Assembly: GCF_023197165.1 (NCBI RefSeq)
Contig: NZ_JALPRD010000003.1
Span: 124,001 to 188,000, forward strand
Length of the DNA stretch: 64,000 nucleotides
Direction: 5' to 3'
From: Sphingopyxis sp. MSC1_008
GTDB lineage: Bacteria > Pseudomonadota > Alphaproteobacteria > Sphingomonadales > Sphingomonadaceae
Both the position numbers and the translations under genes were made by a program. Numbering within the stretch: the stretch's first letter is position 1; every line of letters begins with the position of its first letter. Shown piece by piece: positions 9,255 to 20,064 of the stretch. Under the pieces are notes generated by a model that saw nothing but the letters and a program-made list of their open reading frames with translations, had not been told where the DNA came from and searched no databases.

Positions 9255-10343
9255 TTAGGCGGACGCGAGCGCCGCCTTCTTCACCACCCGCTTCGCCGGC
9301 TTCGGCCGCCTGAACCAGAAGGTCCACACCGCAAGGCTGCCGAGCATCGTCAGCGAAAGGCCCGAGATCGTCAGCACGCTGCGCCACGCCCAGCCGCCGA
9401 CCTTCGACGCGTGGATCGGGAAGGCCATGTTGAACGCCTGCGCGCCCGGCGCGAGCTTTAGCGCATCGCGCGCGCCAAGCACCTCGCCGCTCGCAGCGTC
9501 GAACGCCAAGGTCGTGCGGCCGTTGGGCAGCCATTCGGCGGGCTGCTTCATGCGCAGGCTGATCGGGTCGCCCGCCTTGCGCGGCAGGCTGAGGATGCGG
9601 AATTCGGCATCGGGGAAACGGCGCCGCGCCTCGCTCAGCATCGCGGTGTAATCGGGCTTTTCGGCGAGCGCGCCGCCCTTGTATTTCGGCGGCTCAAGCG
9701 CCTTCGCGGTCTCGGCGACCGGGCCGAAGGGTGCGACGACCCCGAGCGCGAAGGGGCGGAAGATCATCATCGTGCCGGTGACGATCGAAATCAGCAGCAG
9801 CGGCGCGACGACGATACCAAGGTCGCGGTGCTGCCACACGATCGACGGGCGCGACATGCGTTTCGGCCACAGCCGCAGCTGGAAGGTCTTGCGCGTGCGC
9901 CACCACAGGATCACGCCGCTGATCACGAAGAACAGCCCACACAGCCCCGCGATCCCGATCACCCATTCGCCATTGTCGCCCGCGAACAGATGATGGTGGA
10001 AATCGAAGATCCAGAGCTCAGGCCGCTCCCACTGGCTCGCCCAGCGCGTGACGATATCGCCCGACTGGCTGGCATAGGCGCCGGCCTCCTTGCCGAGACG
10101 GAGCTGGTGCAGCCCGAAACGTTCGTCGGCGTAGATGATGCCCTGCGCGCCGGGCGTCGTCATCAGCTTCTCGGTGGTCGCGGCGACCGTGGTGAGGTCG
10201 CCGCGCAGCGGATCGCCGGTGCCCGGAAACCCGATCCACAGATGCTCGTAGAGCAGGATCGTGCCCGACAGGCCGAGCAGCGCCAGCACGAGGCCGATCA
10301 GGCCCCCCGTCCAGCGGTGCAGCGTGTCGAGCAGCTTCATCAT
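9255..10343 (-). CDS. PepSY-domain membrane protein (iron-uptake associated)
   Basis: The 362-residue protein has an N-terminal membrane segment (about 12-32), a periplasmic loop, DFHHHLF before a second segment near 128-148, and a third near 178-200. A periplasmic domain and a last segment near 325-347 follow, before a basic tail. This is the PepSY-associated TM layout found next to siderophore receptors and proposed to reduce ferric siderophores. It begins directly after the TonB receptor stop (TAAATGATG), so the two are coupled. The start could be either of the two adjacent ATGs. Confidence 0.88.
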   Translation of the reverse strand: MMKLLDTLHRWTGGLIGLVLALLGLSGTILLYEHLWIGFPGTGDPLRGDLTTVAATTEKLMTTPGAQGIIYADERFGLHQLRLGKEAGAYASQSGDIVTRWASQWERPELWIFDFHHHLFAGDNGEWVIGIAGLCGLFFVISGVILWWRTRKTFQLRLWPKRMSRPSIVWQHRDLGIVVAPLLLISIVTGTMMIFRPFALGVVAPFGPVAETAKALEPPKYKGGALAEKPDYTAMLSEARRRFPDAEFRILSLPRKAGDPISLRMKQPAEWLPNGRTTLAFDAASGEVLGARDALKLAPGAQAFNMAFPIHASKVGGWAWRSVLTISGLSLTMLGSLAVWTFWFRRPKPAKRVVKKAALASA

Positions 10344-12593
10344 TTAAAAGCGGTAATCCCAACCGAGCGTGAAGGTGCGCCCGCGGCCCGCGAAATAGGA
10401 GAGCTGGTCGCTCGGCAGGCGCGTATCGCTCGAATAGTCGATATATTGCTTGTTGAAGAGATTCTGCGCCGACAGGCTGATCCCGCCAAAGCCCGTCTGG
10501 TAACGGACATAGGCGTCGGTCAGCGTGTAGCCGCCGAAATCATTGTCGGCGAGCTTCAGCGGGTGGAGCGGATTCGCATCGTCGGCGGCGCGTGCCTTGC
10601 CGTCGAAGCGGCGCTTCAGATAGACCTGCGTCTGGACGCGCGCCGAGATCGGACCGCTGTTGAAGCTCGCCGCGAGGTTGACGCGGTCGGGCGAGATGTT
10701 GACGCCGTCGAGGTCGCTGTCGACCTTGCCGTCGGGGACCGCGTCGCTGTCGAAGCGGCCGATCAGATGCGCATAGCCGACATTGAGCTTGAGCCCGTCG
10801 ATCGGCGTCTGGACGCCGAGGTTGACCTCGAGCCCCTGGATTTCGACGCGCAGGCGTTGGACGTCGAAGATGCGGTCGGGGCGCGTGATGAGCAGCTGGC
10901 CCTTGTCGCTCGACGACCAGAAATAGGCCGCGCTGGCATCGAGCGGGCCGCGCTTTACCTCGAAGCCGATCTCGCGGTTGTTCGACACGACGGGCGAGAT
11001 ATCGAGGAAATTGTCGATATCGACCCCGGTACGGTTCACGCCGCGCGTAATGCGGCCGATGTCGGGGACAGTGAAGCCCTCTGCATAGCTCGCATAGGCG
11101 CGGATGCCCGCCCACGGTTCGACGATCACGCCGCCGTTGATCAGCAGGTCCTCGAACTTGGGCTTGCCACCGGCAACGTCGACGCCGCCATAGCTCGCGA
11201 GGCCGCACGGCACGGGTTGCGTCGCGGGCGGGGCGGGGCAGGCGACGAAGGTGGTCGAGGCGAGCGTGTGGAAATCGTCGATCTTGATCTTCACATTTTC
11301 CCAGCGGAGCCCGCCGGCGAGGCGGACGACGCCGTCGAACAATTTGAGGTTCGCCTGCCCGAAGGGCGCGAGGCTCTGGAAATCGCTCGGCGGGACCCAG
11401 ACGCGGTTCGTCGCGATCAGCGCCTGCTCGGTCTTGTCGACGAGCGCGTCGAACCCGATCGTCAGCGTGAGGTCCTCGAAGCCCGGGACCGCGCGTTCAT
11501 AGCTGAACTTGGCGCCGAGTTTGCGGCTGCGGTTCTGCGACTGGTCGAACAGCGTGTTCACCGGCGCGAGCGCCGGGTCCTGGAAGGTCGCGATCGGGGC
11601 GATTTCGCCGCCGAAGGTGTCGCGGCTGCGGTTGAAGAAAATCTGGCTGACGAAATTGCCGCCCCAAAGGTCGGTGTCGGTCAGCGACAGCGCGACGCTT
11701 TCGGTGCGGTTCGCCGCGGGAACGCCCGGCGGAGTACCGCGGACGGCACTCGTCGGCAGCCCGGTCGCGCGGTTGCCGGTAACCGCGACATAATCGCCGT
11801 CGCCCTTCAGCTCGAAGCGGCTCGCGATCAGGTCGAGCCGCGCGCTCGGCGAGAGTTCATAGCCCAGCCGCGCAAAGAAGTTCGTCGCCTTGCTGTCCTG
11901 CGTTTCGCCTTGCGTCAGGTTGAGCCCGATCGGGCGGCCCTTGGCGTCCGAAAAGACCCCGCGGATTTCATAGGTCGCGCCGACGGTCGCGTCGAACCGC
12001 CCCGCCTTATACTGGACGAGACCGCCGGCCTTGCCGCCCATTCCGGCCTTCGAAAAATCATTGTCGGCGGTGCCCTGCAGCAGGAAGCGTCCCGAAAGAC
12101 CCTCGTCCTTCGGCGCGCCGACGGTGACCTGGTTGACGATACCGCCGGTGCCGCCGATGCCCTGCAGCGCGTTCGACCCGAAGATCAGCTCGACGCGGTC
12201 GACGAAAAAGCCATCGATCGTGAAACCGTCGCGGCTGCCGTCGCGCATCGGGGTCGATTGCGGGATGCCGTTGATCGCATAGAGCGGCGAGCGCCCGCGC
12301 AGCGATTCGCCCGAGCCCGAGAGTTTCTGCCGCGTCGGCGAGAAGCTGGGGGTCAAATTCGCGACCGCGTCGGTGACCGACCCCGAAATGGCGAGCTGCT
12401 GGTCGAGCGCGTCCTTGCCGATGATATCGATCGTCAGCGGCAGCGCGTTCGGCGGCAGGATCGTGCGCGCCGCGGTGACGACGATCGTTTCGCCCCCGGC
12501 CGTGTCCTCGTCGACGGGGGCGGTGTCCTGCGCGAAGGCGGGCGACGAAAGCGCGGTTCCGAGCAACGCGGCGACGGCAATTTTGCGAATCAT
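10344..12593 (-). CDS. TonB-dependent outer membrane receptor (likely ferric siderophore)
   Basis: The 749-residue protein has a signal peptide ending AFAQ. A plug domain begins at ETIVVTAAR, with SGSGESLRGRSPLYAING inside it. A 22-strand-type barrel follows and ends in the terminal phenylalanine of DYRF, as expected for outer membrane insertion. The receptor would import a chelated substrate using TonB energy. A ferric siderophore is inferred from the coupled PepSY gene and the candidate Fur box 30 bases upstream of the start. ATG 12593 has AGGAG about 7 bases upstream. Confidence 0.9.
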   Translation of the reverse strand: MIRKIAVAALLGTALSSPAFAQDTAPVDEDTAGGETIVVTAARTILPPNALPLTIDIIGKDALDQQLAISGSVTDAVANLTPSFSPTRQKLSGSGESLRGRSPLYAINGIPQSTPMRDGSRDGFTIDGFFVDRVELIFGSNALQGIGGTGGIVNQVTVGAPKDEGLSGRFLLQGTADNDFSKAGMGGKAGGLVQYKAGRFDATVGATYEIRGVFSDAKGRPIGLNLTQGETQDSKATNFFARLGYELSPSARLDLIASRFELKGDGDYVAVTGNRATGLPTSAVRGTPPGVPAANRTESVALSLTDTDLWGGNFVSQIFFNRSRDTFGGEIAPIATFQDPALAPVNTLFDQSQNRSRKLGAKFSYERAVPGFEDLTLTIGFDALVDKTEQALIATNRVWVPPSDFQSLAPFGQANLKLFDGVVRLAGGLRWENVKIKIDDFHTLASTTFVACPAPPATQPVPCGLASYGGVDVAGGKPKFEDLLINGGVIVEPWAGIRAYASYAEGFTVPDIGRITRGVNRTGVDIDNFLDISPVVSNNREIGFEVKRGPLDASAAYFWSSSDKGQLLITRPDRIFDVQRLRVEIQGLEVNLGVQTPIDGLKLNVGYAHLIGRFDSDAVPDGKVDSDLDGVNISPDRVNLAASFNSGPISARVQTQVYLKRRFDGKARAADDANPLHPLKLADNDFGGYTLTDAYVRYQTGFGGISLSAQNLFNKQYIDYSSDTRLPSDQLSYFAGRGRTFTLGWDYRF

Positions 12594-12622
12594 TATCAAC
12601 TCCTGTTCGCAGGGGCCGCTAA

Positions 12623-12637
12623 TGAGAGCGATTCGCA
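12623..12637. promoter_or_regulatory. Candidate Fur box between TonB receptor and patatin gene
   Basis: TGAGAGCGATTCGCA is an imperfect inverted repeat (TGAGA / TCGCA ends) resembling alphaproteobacterial Fur sites. It lies about 30 bases upstream of the receptor start in the divergent intergenic region. Iron repression of the receptor-PepSY unit is the natural reading; an effect on the patatin gene is possible. Confidence 0.6.
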
Positions 12638-12687
12638 TAGGCAAGGAAAAATCCGCCTGATCGAAGCGATATGGCTACTTTCACAGA

Positions 12688-12711
12688 CGCTGTGGAAAAT
12701 TCGCCACAGCG
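12688..12711. repeat. 8-bp hairpin in patatin leader
   Basis: CGCTGTGG and CCACAGCG form a perfect 8-bp inverted repeat with an 8-base loop, 26 bases before the patatin start. It may be an operator or an mRNA leader hairpin; no T-run follows. Confidence 0.4.
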
Positions 12712-12737
12712 CCAAAAAGCGCGCTATCAGGTTTTCA

Positions 12738-15050
12738 ATGCGGGAAAAGGAACTGCGCTTCGCCCTGATTTGCTACGGCGGCATCAGCCTCGCCGTCTAT
12801 ATGCACGGCATCACCAAAGAGGTCTGGCGGCTCGCCGCGGCATCGCGCGCCTTTCACGAGGGCGCGCCATTGAGCGGCGCGGGCGCGGTCTATGGCGAGC
12901 TGCTCGCGGAGATCGCGGCGCGCAGCAATGTGCGGCTGCGCGTGCTCGCCGACATCGTCGCAGGGGCGAGCGCCGGGGGCATCAACGGCATTTTCCTCGC
13001 GCGCGCGCTGGCGACGGGGCAATCGCTCGATCCGCTCACCGACCTGTGGCTCGACGGCGCCGACGTCGACCGGCTGATCGACCCCGACGCGCGGCCGCTG
13101 TCGGCGGCGACCAAATTCTGGGCGGTGCCGATCGCTGGCTGGATGATGAAGAAGCGCGGCAACGCGATCGACCGCACCGTCGGCGCCGGCGCGCAGGACG
13201 AGGTGCGCGCCAAGCTGTCGCGCTTCGTCCGCGCGCGCTGGTTCGATCCGCCCTTTGGCGGCGAAACCTTCACGAACCTGCTGCTCGATGCGTTCGACGC
13301 GATGGATGCGGCGCCGCGCGGGCCGGTGCTGGTGCCCGGCGGGCAGCCCGTCGACCTGTTCGTGTCGGTCACCGATTTTGCGGGGCACAGCGTGCCGCTC
13401 GCGCTCAACAGCCCGCCGCGCGTCACCGAGGACGAACATCGGTTGATGCTGCATTTTCGCAAGGACAGCCAGTTCGGCAAGCGGCTCGACGATGTGCCGG
13501 GGCTGACCGCGGCGGCGCGCGCGACGGCGAGTTTTCCCGGTGCCTTTCCGCCCTTCACCTTGCGCGAACTCGACCGGGTGCTCGAAAAGCGCAAGATCGC
13601 ATGGCCGGGCCGCGACGCTTTCATCCATGCGCAGCTTCCCGCGGGGGGCGAAGGCGATCCCGCCGACCGCGTGCTCATCGACGGGTCGGTGCTCGCGAAT
13701 GCGCCCTTCCGGCCCGCGATTGCGGCGCTGAAACAGCGTCCGGCGCGGCGCGAGATCGATCGCCGTTTCGTCTATATCGACCCCAAGCCCGATTATCGCT
13801 CGATCAGCTTCGGCAAGCCGGGCGAACAGGTGGCGGGCGAGACGGCGCGGCTTCCCGGCTTTCTGGCGACCATTTTGGGGGCGCTGTCCGAAATTCCGCG
13901 CGAACAGCCGATCCGCGAGAATGTCGAAGCGATCGAGGGGATGTCGCGCCGCATTCGCCGGATGCAGCATATCGTCGACGCGATGAAGGTCGAGGTCGAG
14001 GAGCAGGTCGCGGCGCTGTTCGGCACAACCTTCTTTCTCGACACGCCGACGGTCGCGCGGCTCGAAAAATGGCGCGCCAAGGCGCAGGACCAGGCATCGG
14101 CGCGCGCGGGCTTCGCTTATGCGCCCTATGGCCACCTCAAGCTGTCGGCGGTGGTCGAGGAGATGGCGAGCCTGATCGACCGGCTGTTGCCGCCCGAGGG
14201 CGCGGTTCACCAGATCAACCGGCGCCTCGCGCTATGGGATGAGGCGCGTGCGCGCGGGCTCGACCGGATTTCGGGGAAAAAAGGTGCAGGCGCGAGCAGC
14301 GACGCGGTCGTCTTTTTCCGTACCCACGACCTCGGCTTTCGCATTCGCCGCCTGCGTTTCCTCGCGCGCGAACTCGACACCGCGGTCGAGGCGACGCGCG
14401 AAGGCCGCGACCCGGTGTGCGAGGACATGCGCGAGGCGATCTTCACCGCGCTCGGCCTTTATCTCGACCGGCAGGGCGACAGCTGGCTCGCCGACCTCGA
14501 CCTGCCCGCCGACGCCGGGCCGGGCGAATGGATCGATGCGATCGCGGCGCGGCGCGACCTTCGCGCGGTCGACGGCGAGGCCGATGCGCTCATCGCCGCG
14601 GGGCTCGCCGCGATGCCGAAGGACGACCGGCGCACGCTCTTGCTCGCCTATCTCGGCTATCCCTTTTACGACATCGCGACCTTGCCGTTGCTGCAGGGCG
14701 AGGGGTTCGACGAGTTCGACCCGATCAAGATCGACCGCATCTCGCCGTCGGATGCCACCGCGATCCGCACCGGCGGCGCGGCGGCGATGCTGAAGGGGGT
14801 CGAGTTCAACAGCTTCGGCGCCTTTTTCAGCCGCGCGTACCGCGAGAATGATTACCTCTGGGGCCGGCTCCACGGCGCCGACCGGCTGATCGACATCGTG
14901 GCGTCGAGCGTGGGCGGCGATGGCGCGCTGGCGGGCGAGGATCTGAAGGCGATCAAGCGCCGCGCGTTCCACGCGATCCTCGACGAGGAAGAGGGGAGGC
15001 TGCCCAAGGTGAAGGCGCTGATTGCGGAGCTGAGGCGCGAGATCGGTTGA
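12738..15050 (+). CDS. Patatin-like phospholipase (DUF3376-type)
   Basis: The 770-residue protein has an N-terminal patatin domain with the nucleophile serine S78 in GASAGG and the catalytic aspartate D315 in IDGSVLAN, forming the Ser-Asp dyad. An oxyanion-type glycine stretch (CYGGISLAV) lies at 12-20. A long C-terminal region with no recognised motif follows, as in other large bacterial patatin-like proteins. No signal peptide is visible, so it probably acts in the cytoplasm or on the inner membrane face as a lipid acyl hydrolase. The frame extends back to 9828, but everything before 12738 is antisense to the TonB/PepSY genes. The ribosome site at 12738 is weak. Confidence 0.88.
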   Translation: MREKELRFALICYGGISLAVYMHGITKEVWRLAAASRAFHEGAPLSGAGAVYGELLAEIAARSNVRLRVLADIVAGASAGGINGIFLARALATGQSLDPLTDLWLDGADVDRLIDPDARPLSAATKFWAVPIAGWMMKKRGNAIDRTVGAGAQDEVRAKLSRFVRARWFDPPFGGETFTNLLLDAFDAMDAAPRGPVLVPGGQPVDLFVSVTDFAGHSVPLALNSPPRVTEDEHRLMLHFRKDSQFGKRLDDVPGLTAAARATASFPGAFPPFTLRELDRVLEKRKIAWPGRDAFIHAQLPAGGEGDPADRVLIDGSVLANAPFRPAIAALKQRPARREIDRRFVYIDPKPDYRSISFGKPGEQVAGETARLPGFLATILGALSEIPREQPIRENVEAIEGMSRRIRRMQHIVDAMKVEVEEQVAALFGTTFFLDTPTVARLEKWRAKAQDQASARAGFAYAPYGHLKLSAVVEEMASLIDRLLPPEGAVHQINRRLALWDEARARGLDRISGKKGAGASSDAVVFFRTHDLGFRIRRLRFLARELDTAVEATREGRDPVCEDMREAIFTALGLYLDRQGDSWLADLDLPADAGPGEWIDAIAARRDLRAVDGEADALIAAGLAAMPKDDRRTLLLAYLGYPFYDIATLPLLQGEGFDEFDPIKIDRISPSDATAIRTGGAAAMLKGVEFNSFGAFFSRAYRENDYLWGRLHGADRLIDIVASSVGGDGALAGEDLKAIKRRAFHAILDEEEGRLPKVKALIAELRREIG

Positions 15051-15063
15051 GGTGATCCCTATA

Positions 15064-15149
15064 GTGCTCCCCGGCGAAAGCCGGGGCCCATGGCGTGCTG
15101 AAGCAAGGCTGGTTCAGGCATCTGGACCCCGGCTTTCGCCGGGGCGCAC
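15064..15149. repeat. Paired-hairpin intergenic repeat (CCCCGGC type)
   Basis: CCCCGGC-GAAA-GCCGGGG and CCCCGGC-TTTC-GCCGGGG hairpins are bounded by GTGC and GCAC. The element sits between the convergent patatin and dnaJ genes, where it could also end both transcripts. Confidence 0.85.
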
Positions 15150-15164
15150 GGCTTTGGGCGTCCG

Positions 15165-16295
15165 TTACTCCGTCAGATCGTCCCACATTTCCTTGATGCG
15201 CCCGAAAAAGCCTTGGCTCGCGGGGCATTCGTCTCCCGTCTCGGTCTCGCGAAACTCGCAGAGCAATTCCTTCTGCCGCGCGGTCAGCTTGGTCGGGGTC
15301 TCGACGTCGATCTGGACGACGAGGTCGCCGTGGCCGCGGCCGTTGAGCACCGGCATACCCGCGCCGCGCTGACGGAGTTGCTTGCCCGACTGGATGCCCG
15401 CGGGGATCGCAATGTCGTGCATCCGGCCGTCGAGCCCGGGAATGCCGATCTCGCCGCCGAGTGCGGCAGTGGTGAAGCTGATCGGTGCGCGCGTGAACAG
15501 CGTCGTGCCCTCACGTTCGAACACCTTGTGCCGCGCCATGTGGAGGAAGATGTAAAGGTCGCCCGGCGCCGCGCCGCGCGCGCCGCTCTCGCCTTCGCCC
15601 GACAGGCGGATGCGCGTGCCTTCGTCGACCCCGGCGGGGATGTTGACGGTCAGCGTCTTGCGCCGGTCAACGCGGCCTTCGCCGTGACAGCTGTTGCAGG
15701 GGTCGGCGATGACTTCGCCCGCGCCCTGACAGGTCGGGCAGGTGCGCTCGACCATGAAAAAGCCTTGCTGCGCGCGGACCTTGCCGTGACCGGCGCAGGT
15801 CGAGCAGCGGTTGGTCTGGGTGCCGGGCTTGGCGCCCGATCCGTCGCACGTGTCGCAGCGCGCCGCGACGTCGACCTGGATCTCGCGCGTGACGCCGGCG
15901 AAGGCGTCCTCGAGCTTGATCTCCATGTCGTAGCGCAGGTCGGCGCCGCGCGCGGGGCCGCGCTGCTGGCGACCGCCGCCGAAGGCCGAGCCGAAGATCG
16001 ATTCGAAAATATCGCCGATGTCGCCGAAATCGCCGCCATTGCCGCCGCCGAAACCGCCCGCGCCGCCGTTGACGCCGGCCTTGCCGAAACGGTCGTAGGC
16101 GGCGCGCTTCTGCGGGTCTTTCAGGCAGTCATAGGCTTCGCTGATCGCCTTGAAGCGCGCTTCGCTGTCGTCGCACCCCGGATTCTTGTCGGGGTGATAT
16201 TTCATCGCGAGCTTGCGGTAGCTCGCCTTCAGCGTCGCATCGTCGGCGCTCCGCTCGACTTCCAGCAGTTCGTAATAATCGATGTCGAGTGACAT
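15165..16295 (-). CDS. dnaJ: Chaperone protein DnaJ
   Basis: The 376-residue type I J-protein has a J domain (about 1-70) with the HPDK motif, a Gly/Phe-rich linker (about 75-105), and four CxxCxGxG zinc repeats (CDTCDGSG, CSTCAGHG, CPTCQGAG, CNSCHGEG). A C-terminal substrate-binding domain follows. It stimulates DnaK ATPase and hands over unfolded clients. It follows dnaK after about 60 bases containing a hairpin, so the two probably share the heat-shock promoter with some attenuation between them. Confidence 0.98.
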   Translation of the reverse strand: MSLDIDYYELLEVERSADDATLKASYRKLAMKYHPDKNPGCDDSEARFKAISEAYDCLKDPQKRAAYDRFGKAGVNGGAGGFGGGNGGDFGDIGDIFESIFGSAFGGGRQQRGPARGADLRYDMEIKLEDAFAGVTREIQVDVAARCDTCDGSGAKPGTQTNRCSTCAGHGKVRAQQGFFMVERTCPTCQGAGEVIADPCNSCHGEGRVDRRKTLTVNIPAGVDEGTRIRLSGEGESGARGAAPGDLYIFLHMARHKVFEREGTTLFTRAPISFTTAALGGEIGIPGLDGRMHDIAIPAGIQSGKQLRQRGAGMPVLNGRGHGDLVVQIDVETPTKLTARQKELLCEFRETETGDECPASQGFFGRIKEMWDDLTE

Positions 16296-16318
16296 AGGTC
16301 AAACAGGCCCCCTCCGGC

Positions 16319-16346
16319 CTGCCGGACCCGGTGAGGGGCCCGGCAG
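16319..16346. repeat. Hairpin between dnaK and dnaJ
   Basis: CTGCCGG and CCGGCAG pair across a GC-rich loop that can pair further (CCC/GGG). No T-run follows on the minus strand, so it is not a classical terminator. It could attenuate read-through or stabilise the dnaK message end. Confidence 0.5.
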
Positions 16347-16356
16347 GGGGAGTTTC

Positions 16357-18267
<1,911 letters not shown>

Positions 18268-18336
18268 TGGTATTACGTCCTTGTTGCTTCTGTGGCGCCC
18301 TGAAAAGGCACGCCGTCCATGGGTTTGATGGGGGCG

Positions 18337-18364
18337 ATATAGGTGCGCTAATCCTTGGCACAAG
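18337..18364 (-). promoter_or_regulatory. Heat-shock (RpoH-type) promoter of dnaK
   Basis: On the minus strand CTTG is followed after 17 bases by CCTATAT, matching the alphaproteobacterial sigma-32 pattern CTTG-N17/18-CYTATNT. It reads towards dnaK, with about 70 bases of leader. Confidence 0.75.
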
Positions 18365-18421
18365 AGCTTTCAGGGCTTATCGGGGACGTGAAATGCTGCG
18401 CTTTTACGGAGTCCTCCCAAA

Positions 18422-18958
18422 ATGAAACCTTTTGCGATCCTTGCCCTCGCCGTCCCCGCGCTGACCCTGACGGCCTGCGGCGATAATCTGGTCGCTGCCA
18501 AGCCGCTGAACGTCGTCAGCGGCCACATCGTGATGGGCGCGACGCCCGACCGTCCGGCGGTCGGCTATTTTCGCGTCCAGGGCGGGCCGCAGCCGGTCCA
18601 GCTCGTCGCGGTGACCGCCGACCTCGCGCAGCGCGTCGAAATGCACGAAAGCGTGAAGGAAAATGGCGTCGTGACGATGAAGCCGCTGCTCCGCGCCGAC
18701 GTGCCCGCAAAGGGCGAGCTGGTGTTCAAGCAGGGCGGCAAGCATCTGATGATCTGGGGCATCAACGGCGCCGCGGTGCGCGCGGGCAAGCTGCCGATGG
18801 CGTTCGTCTTCACCAACAACAACAACGAACGCATCCTGTTCGACATGGTGATCAAGCCGGCCGAAGGCGCCGACGCGGCTGCCGATCATGGCGCGATGGA
18901 CCATGGTTCGATGGAAAAAGGGGCCGAAAAGGCGACTCCGGACGCGGCCAAGAAGTAA
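18422..18958 (+). CDS. PCu(A)C copper chaperone lipoprotein with Met/His tail
   Basis: The 178-residue lipoprotein has a lipobox LTAC with cysteine 19. The PCu(A)C motif is exact: H75, ten residues to M86, twenty-one residues to H108, then M110. Family members carry Cu(I) in the periplasm to cytochrome oxidase assembly. The C-terminus adds a short His/Met repeat (DHGAMDHGSM, about 155-164), which could bind further copper. GGAG lies about 10 bases before the start. No cox or sco gene is adjacent, so the partner is unknown. Confidence 0.88.
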   Translation: MKPFAILALAVPALTLTACGDNLVAAKPLNVVSGHIVMGATPDRPAVGYFRVQGGPQPVQLVAVTADLAQRVEMHESVKENGVVTMKPLLRADVPAKGELVFKQGGKHLMIWGINGAAVRAGKLPMAFVFTNNNNERILFDMVIKPAEGADAAADHGAMDHGSMEKGAEKATPDAAKK

Positions 18959-18964
18959 ACGCGG

Positions 18965-19441
18965 GTGCCGCGTCCGTCGCGACCCCTGACGAGCGGTGAG
19001 GTCGCGCTCGCGCGGACGGTGTTCGGCGACGCCATCGCCTATGACCGCGTGCGCGTGAACCACCATAAATGGATATTCTTCCAGCCGCGCCACATCGTCA
19101 TGGCGCCGATGGGCAGCCTGCACTTCAATCCGCATGGCGAGCTTTATTGTGAGGATTTCAGCGCCGCGTCGCAGCGGTTGCAGGGGCTGTTCATCCACGA
19201 GATGACGCATGTCTGGCAGGCGCAGACGCGCGGGCGCTGGTATCTGGTACTGATGCGCCATCCCTTCGCGACCTACAGCTACAGCCTCAAACCCGGCTGG
19301 CTGCTCGAGCGTTACGGGCTCGAACAACAGGCCGAGATCGTCCGTCATTATTGGCTGCTCACCCAAGGCATGGTGGTCGGCGGCGCGCCGGGAATCGATG
19401 CCTATCGGGCGATCCTGCCGTCATCTTGGAAGGCCGAATAG
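18965..19441 (+). CDS. HEXXH-containing protein (vgr-related annotation class)
   Basis: The 158-residue protein starts with GTG six bases after the copper chaperone stop. A zincin-like motif HEMTHVWQ lies at 78-85, preceded by a beta-rich region. Similar sphingomonad proteins are often called vgr related, but no VgrG or type VI parts are visible here or nearby. The HEMTHVWQ context resembles small metallopeptidase-like domains. No signal peptide is evident. It is immediately followed by a membrane protein gene with no gap, so the pair probably works together. Confidence 0.7.
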   Translation: MPRPSRPLTSGEVALARTVFGDAIAYDRVRVNHHKWIFFQPRHIVMAPMGSLHFNPHGELYCEDFSAASQRLQGLFIHEMTHVWQAQTRGRWYLVLMRHPFATYSYSLKPGWLLERYGLEQQAEIVRHYWLLTQGMVVGGAPGIDAYRAILPSSWKAE

Positions 19442-20014
19442 ATGGATGATTTCGAATTCGTCTTCGCGCTCTACAGCCTGCTGCTCGGCCTTTCGATGGT
19501 CGAACTGCTCGGCGGGCTCGGCCGCGCGATCGAGACGCGTTTTGCCGCCGAAGCCGAGCGCGAGACGTTCGCGATCGGCTGGCTGACCCCGCTGCTCGCG
19601 ATCTTCGTGATGCTCGACCTGCTTTCCTTCTGGAGCGCCGCATGGATCGCGCGCGGCGACATCGCGGTATCGAGCACCGCCCTGCTGGGCGTCGCGGCGT
19701 TCGCCAGCGTCTATTTCCTCGCAGCGCGGCTGGTCTTTCCGTCGCATCCCGAGGGCTTCGCGAACCTCGACGTCCATTATTTCCGCGTCCGGCGGATCGT
19801 GATGGGGTTGCTGCTTGTGTTGCTCGCGGCGCAGCTGGCCTATTATGCGTCGCAGCCCGCTCTGGCGGCTGCGCTGGCGCATCCGGTCGCGTGGATCATG
19901 ACCGTCGTGCTCGTCGCGCTGATGGCCGCGGCGATGTGGGTGAAGGATCGCCGCTGGAGCATCGCGATCCTCGCCGCCTTGATCGCGCGCTACGTCATCA
20001 TCTATCTGCTCTGA
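19442..20014 (+). CDS. Integral membrane protein of unknown function
   Basis: The 190-residue protein has about five or six hydrophobic segments (near 8-25, 45-66, 77-96, 118-138, 146-165 and 172-188). There are no recognised catalytic residues. Its ATG abuts the TAG of the HEXXH gene, which implies translational coupling and perhaps that it anchors or is processed by that partner. I do not recognise the family. Confidence 0.75.
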   Translation: MDDFEFVFALYSLLLGLSMVELLGGLGRAIETRFAAEAERETFAIGWLTPLLAIFVMLDLLSFWSAAWIARGDIAVSSTALLGVAAFASVYFLAARLVFPSHPEGFANLDVHYFRVRRIVMGLLLVLLAAQLAYYASQPALAAALAHPVAWIMTVVLVALMAAAMWVKDRRWSIAILAALIARYVIIYLL

Positions 20015-20064
20015 TCCGAATTACCGACTAGCCAGAGGGGCGTTGTTCGTCCTATGTTCCCGTC

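Noticed and set aside
9828..12737. Long plus-strand open frame upstream of the patatin gene
   Set aside because: It is antisense to the TonB receptor and PepSY genes, which have clear domains; it is an artefact of high GC content.
16319..16346. dnaK-dnaJ hairpin as a full terminator
   Set aside because: No T-run on the minus strand, and dnaJ needs transcription through it.
18965..19441. Type VI secretion VgrG protein
   Set aside because: Far too short, no VgrG motifs and no secretion genes nearby; only the HEXXH motif is real.
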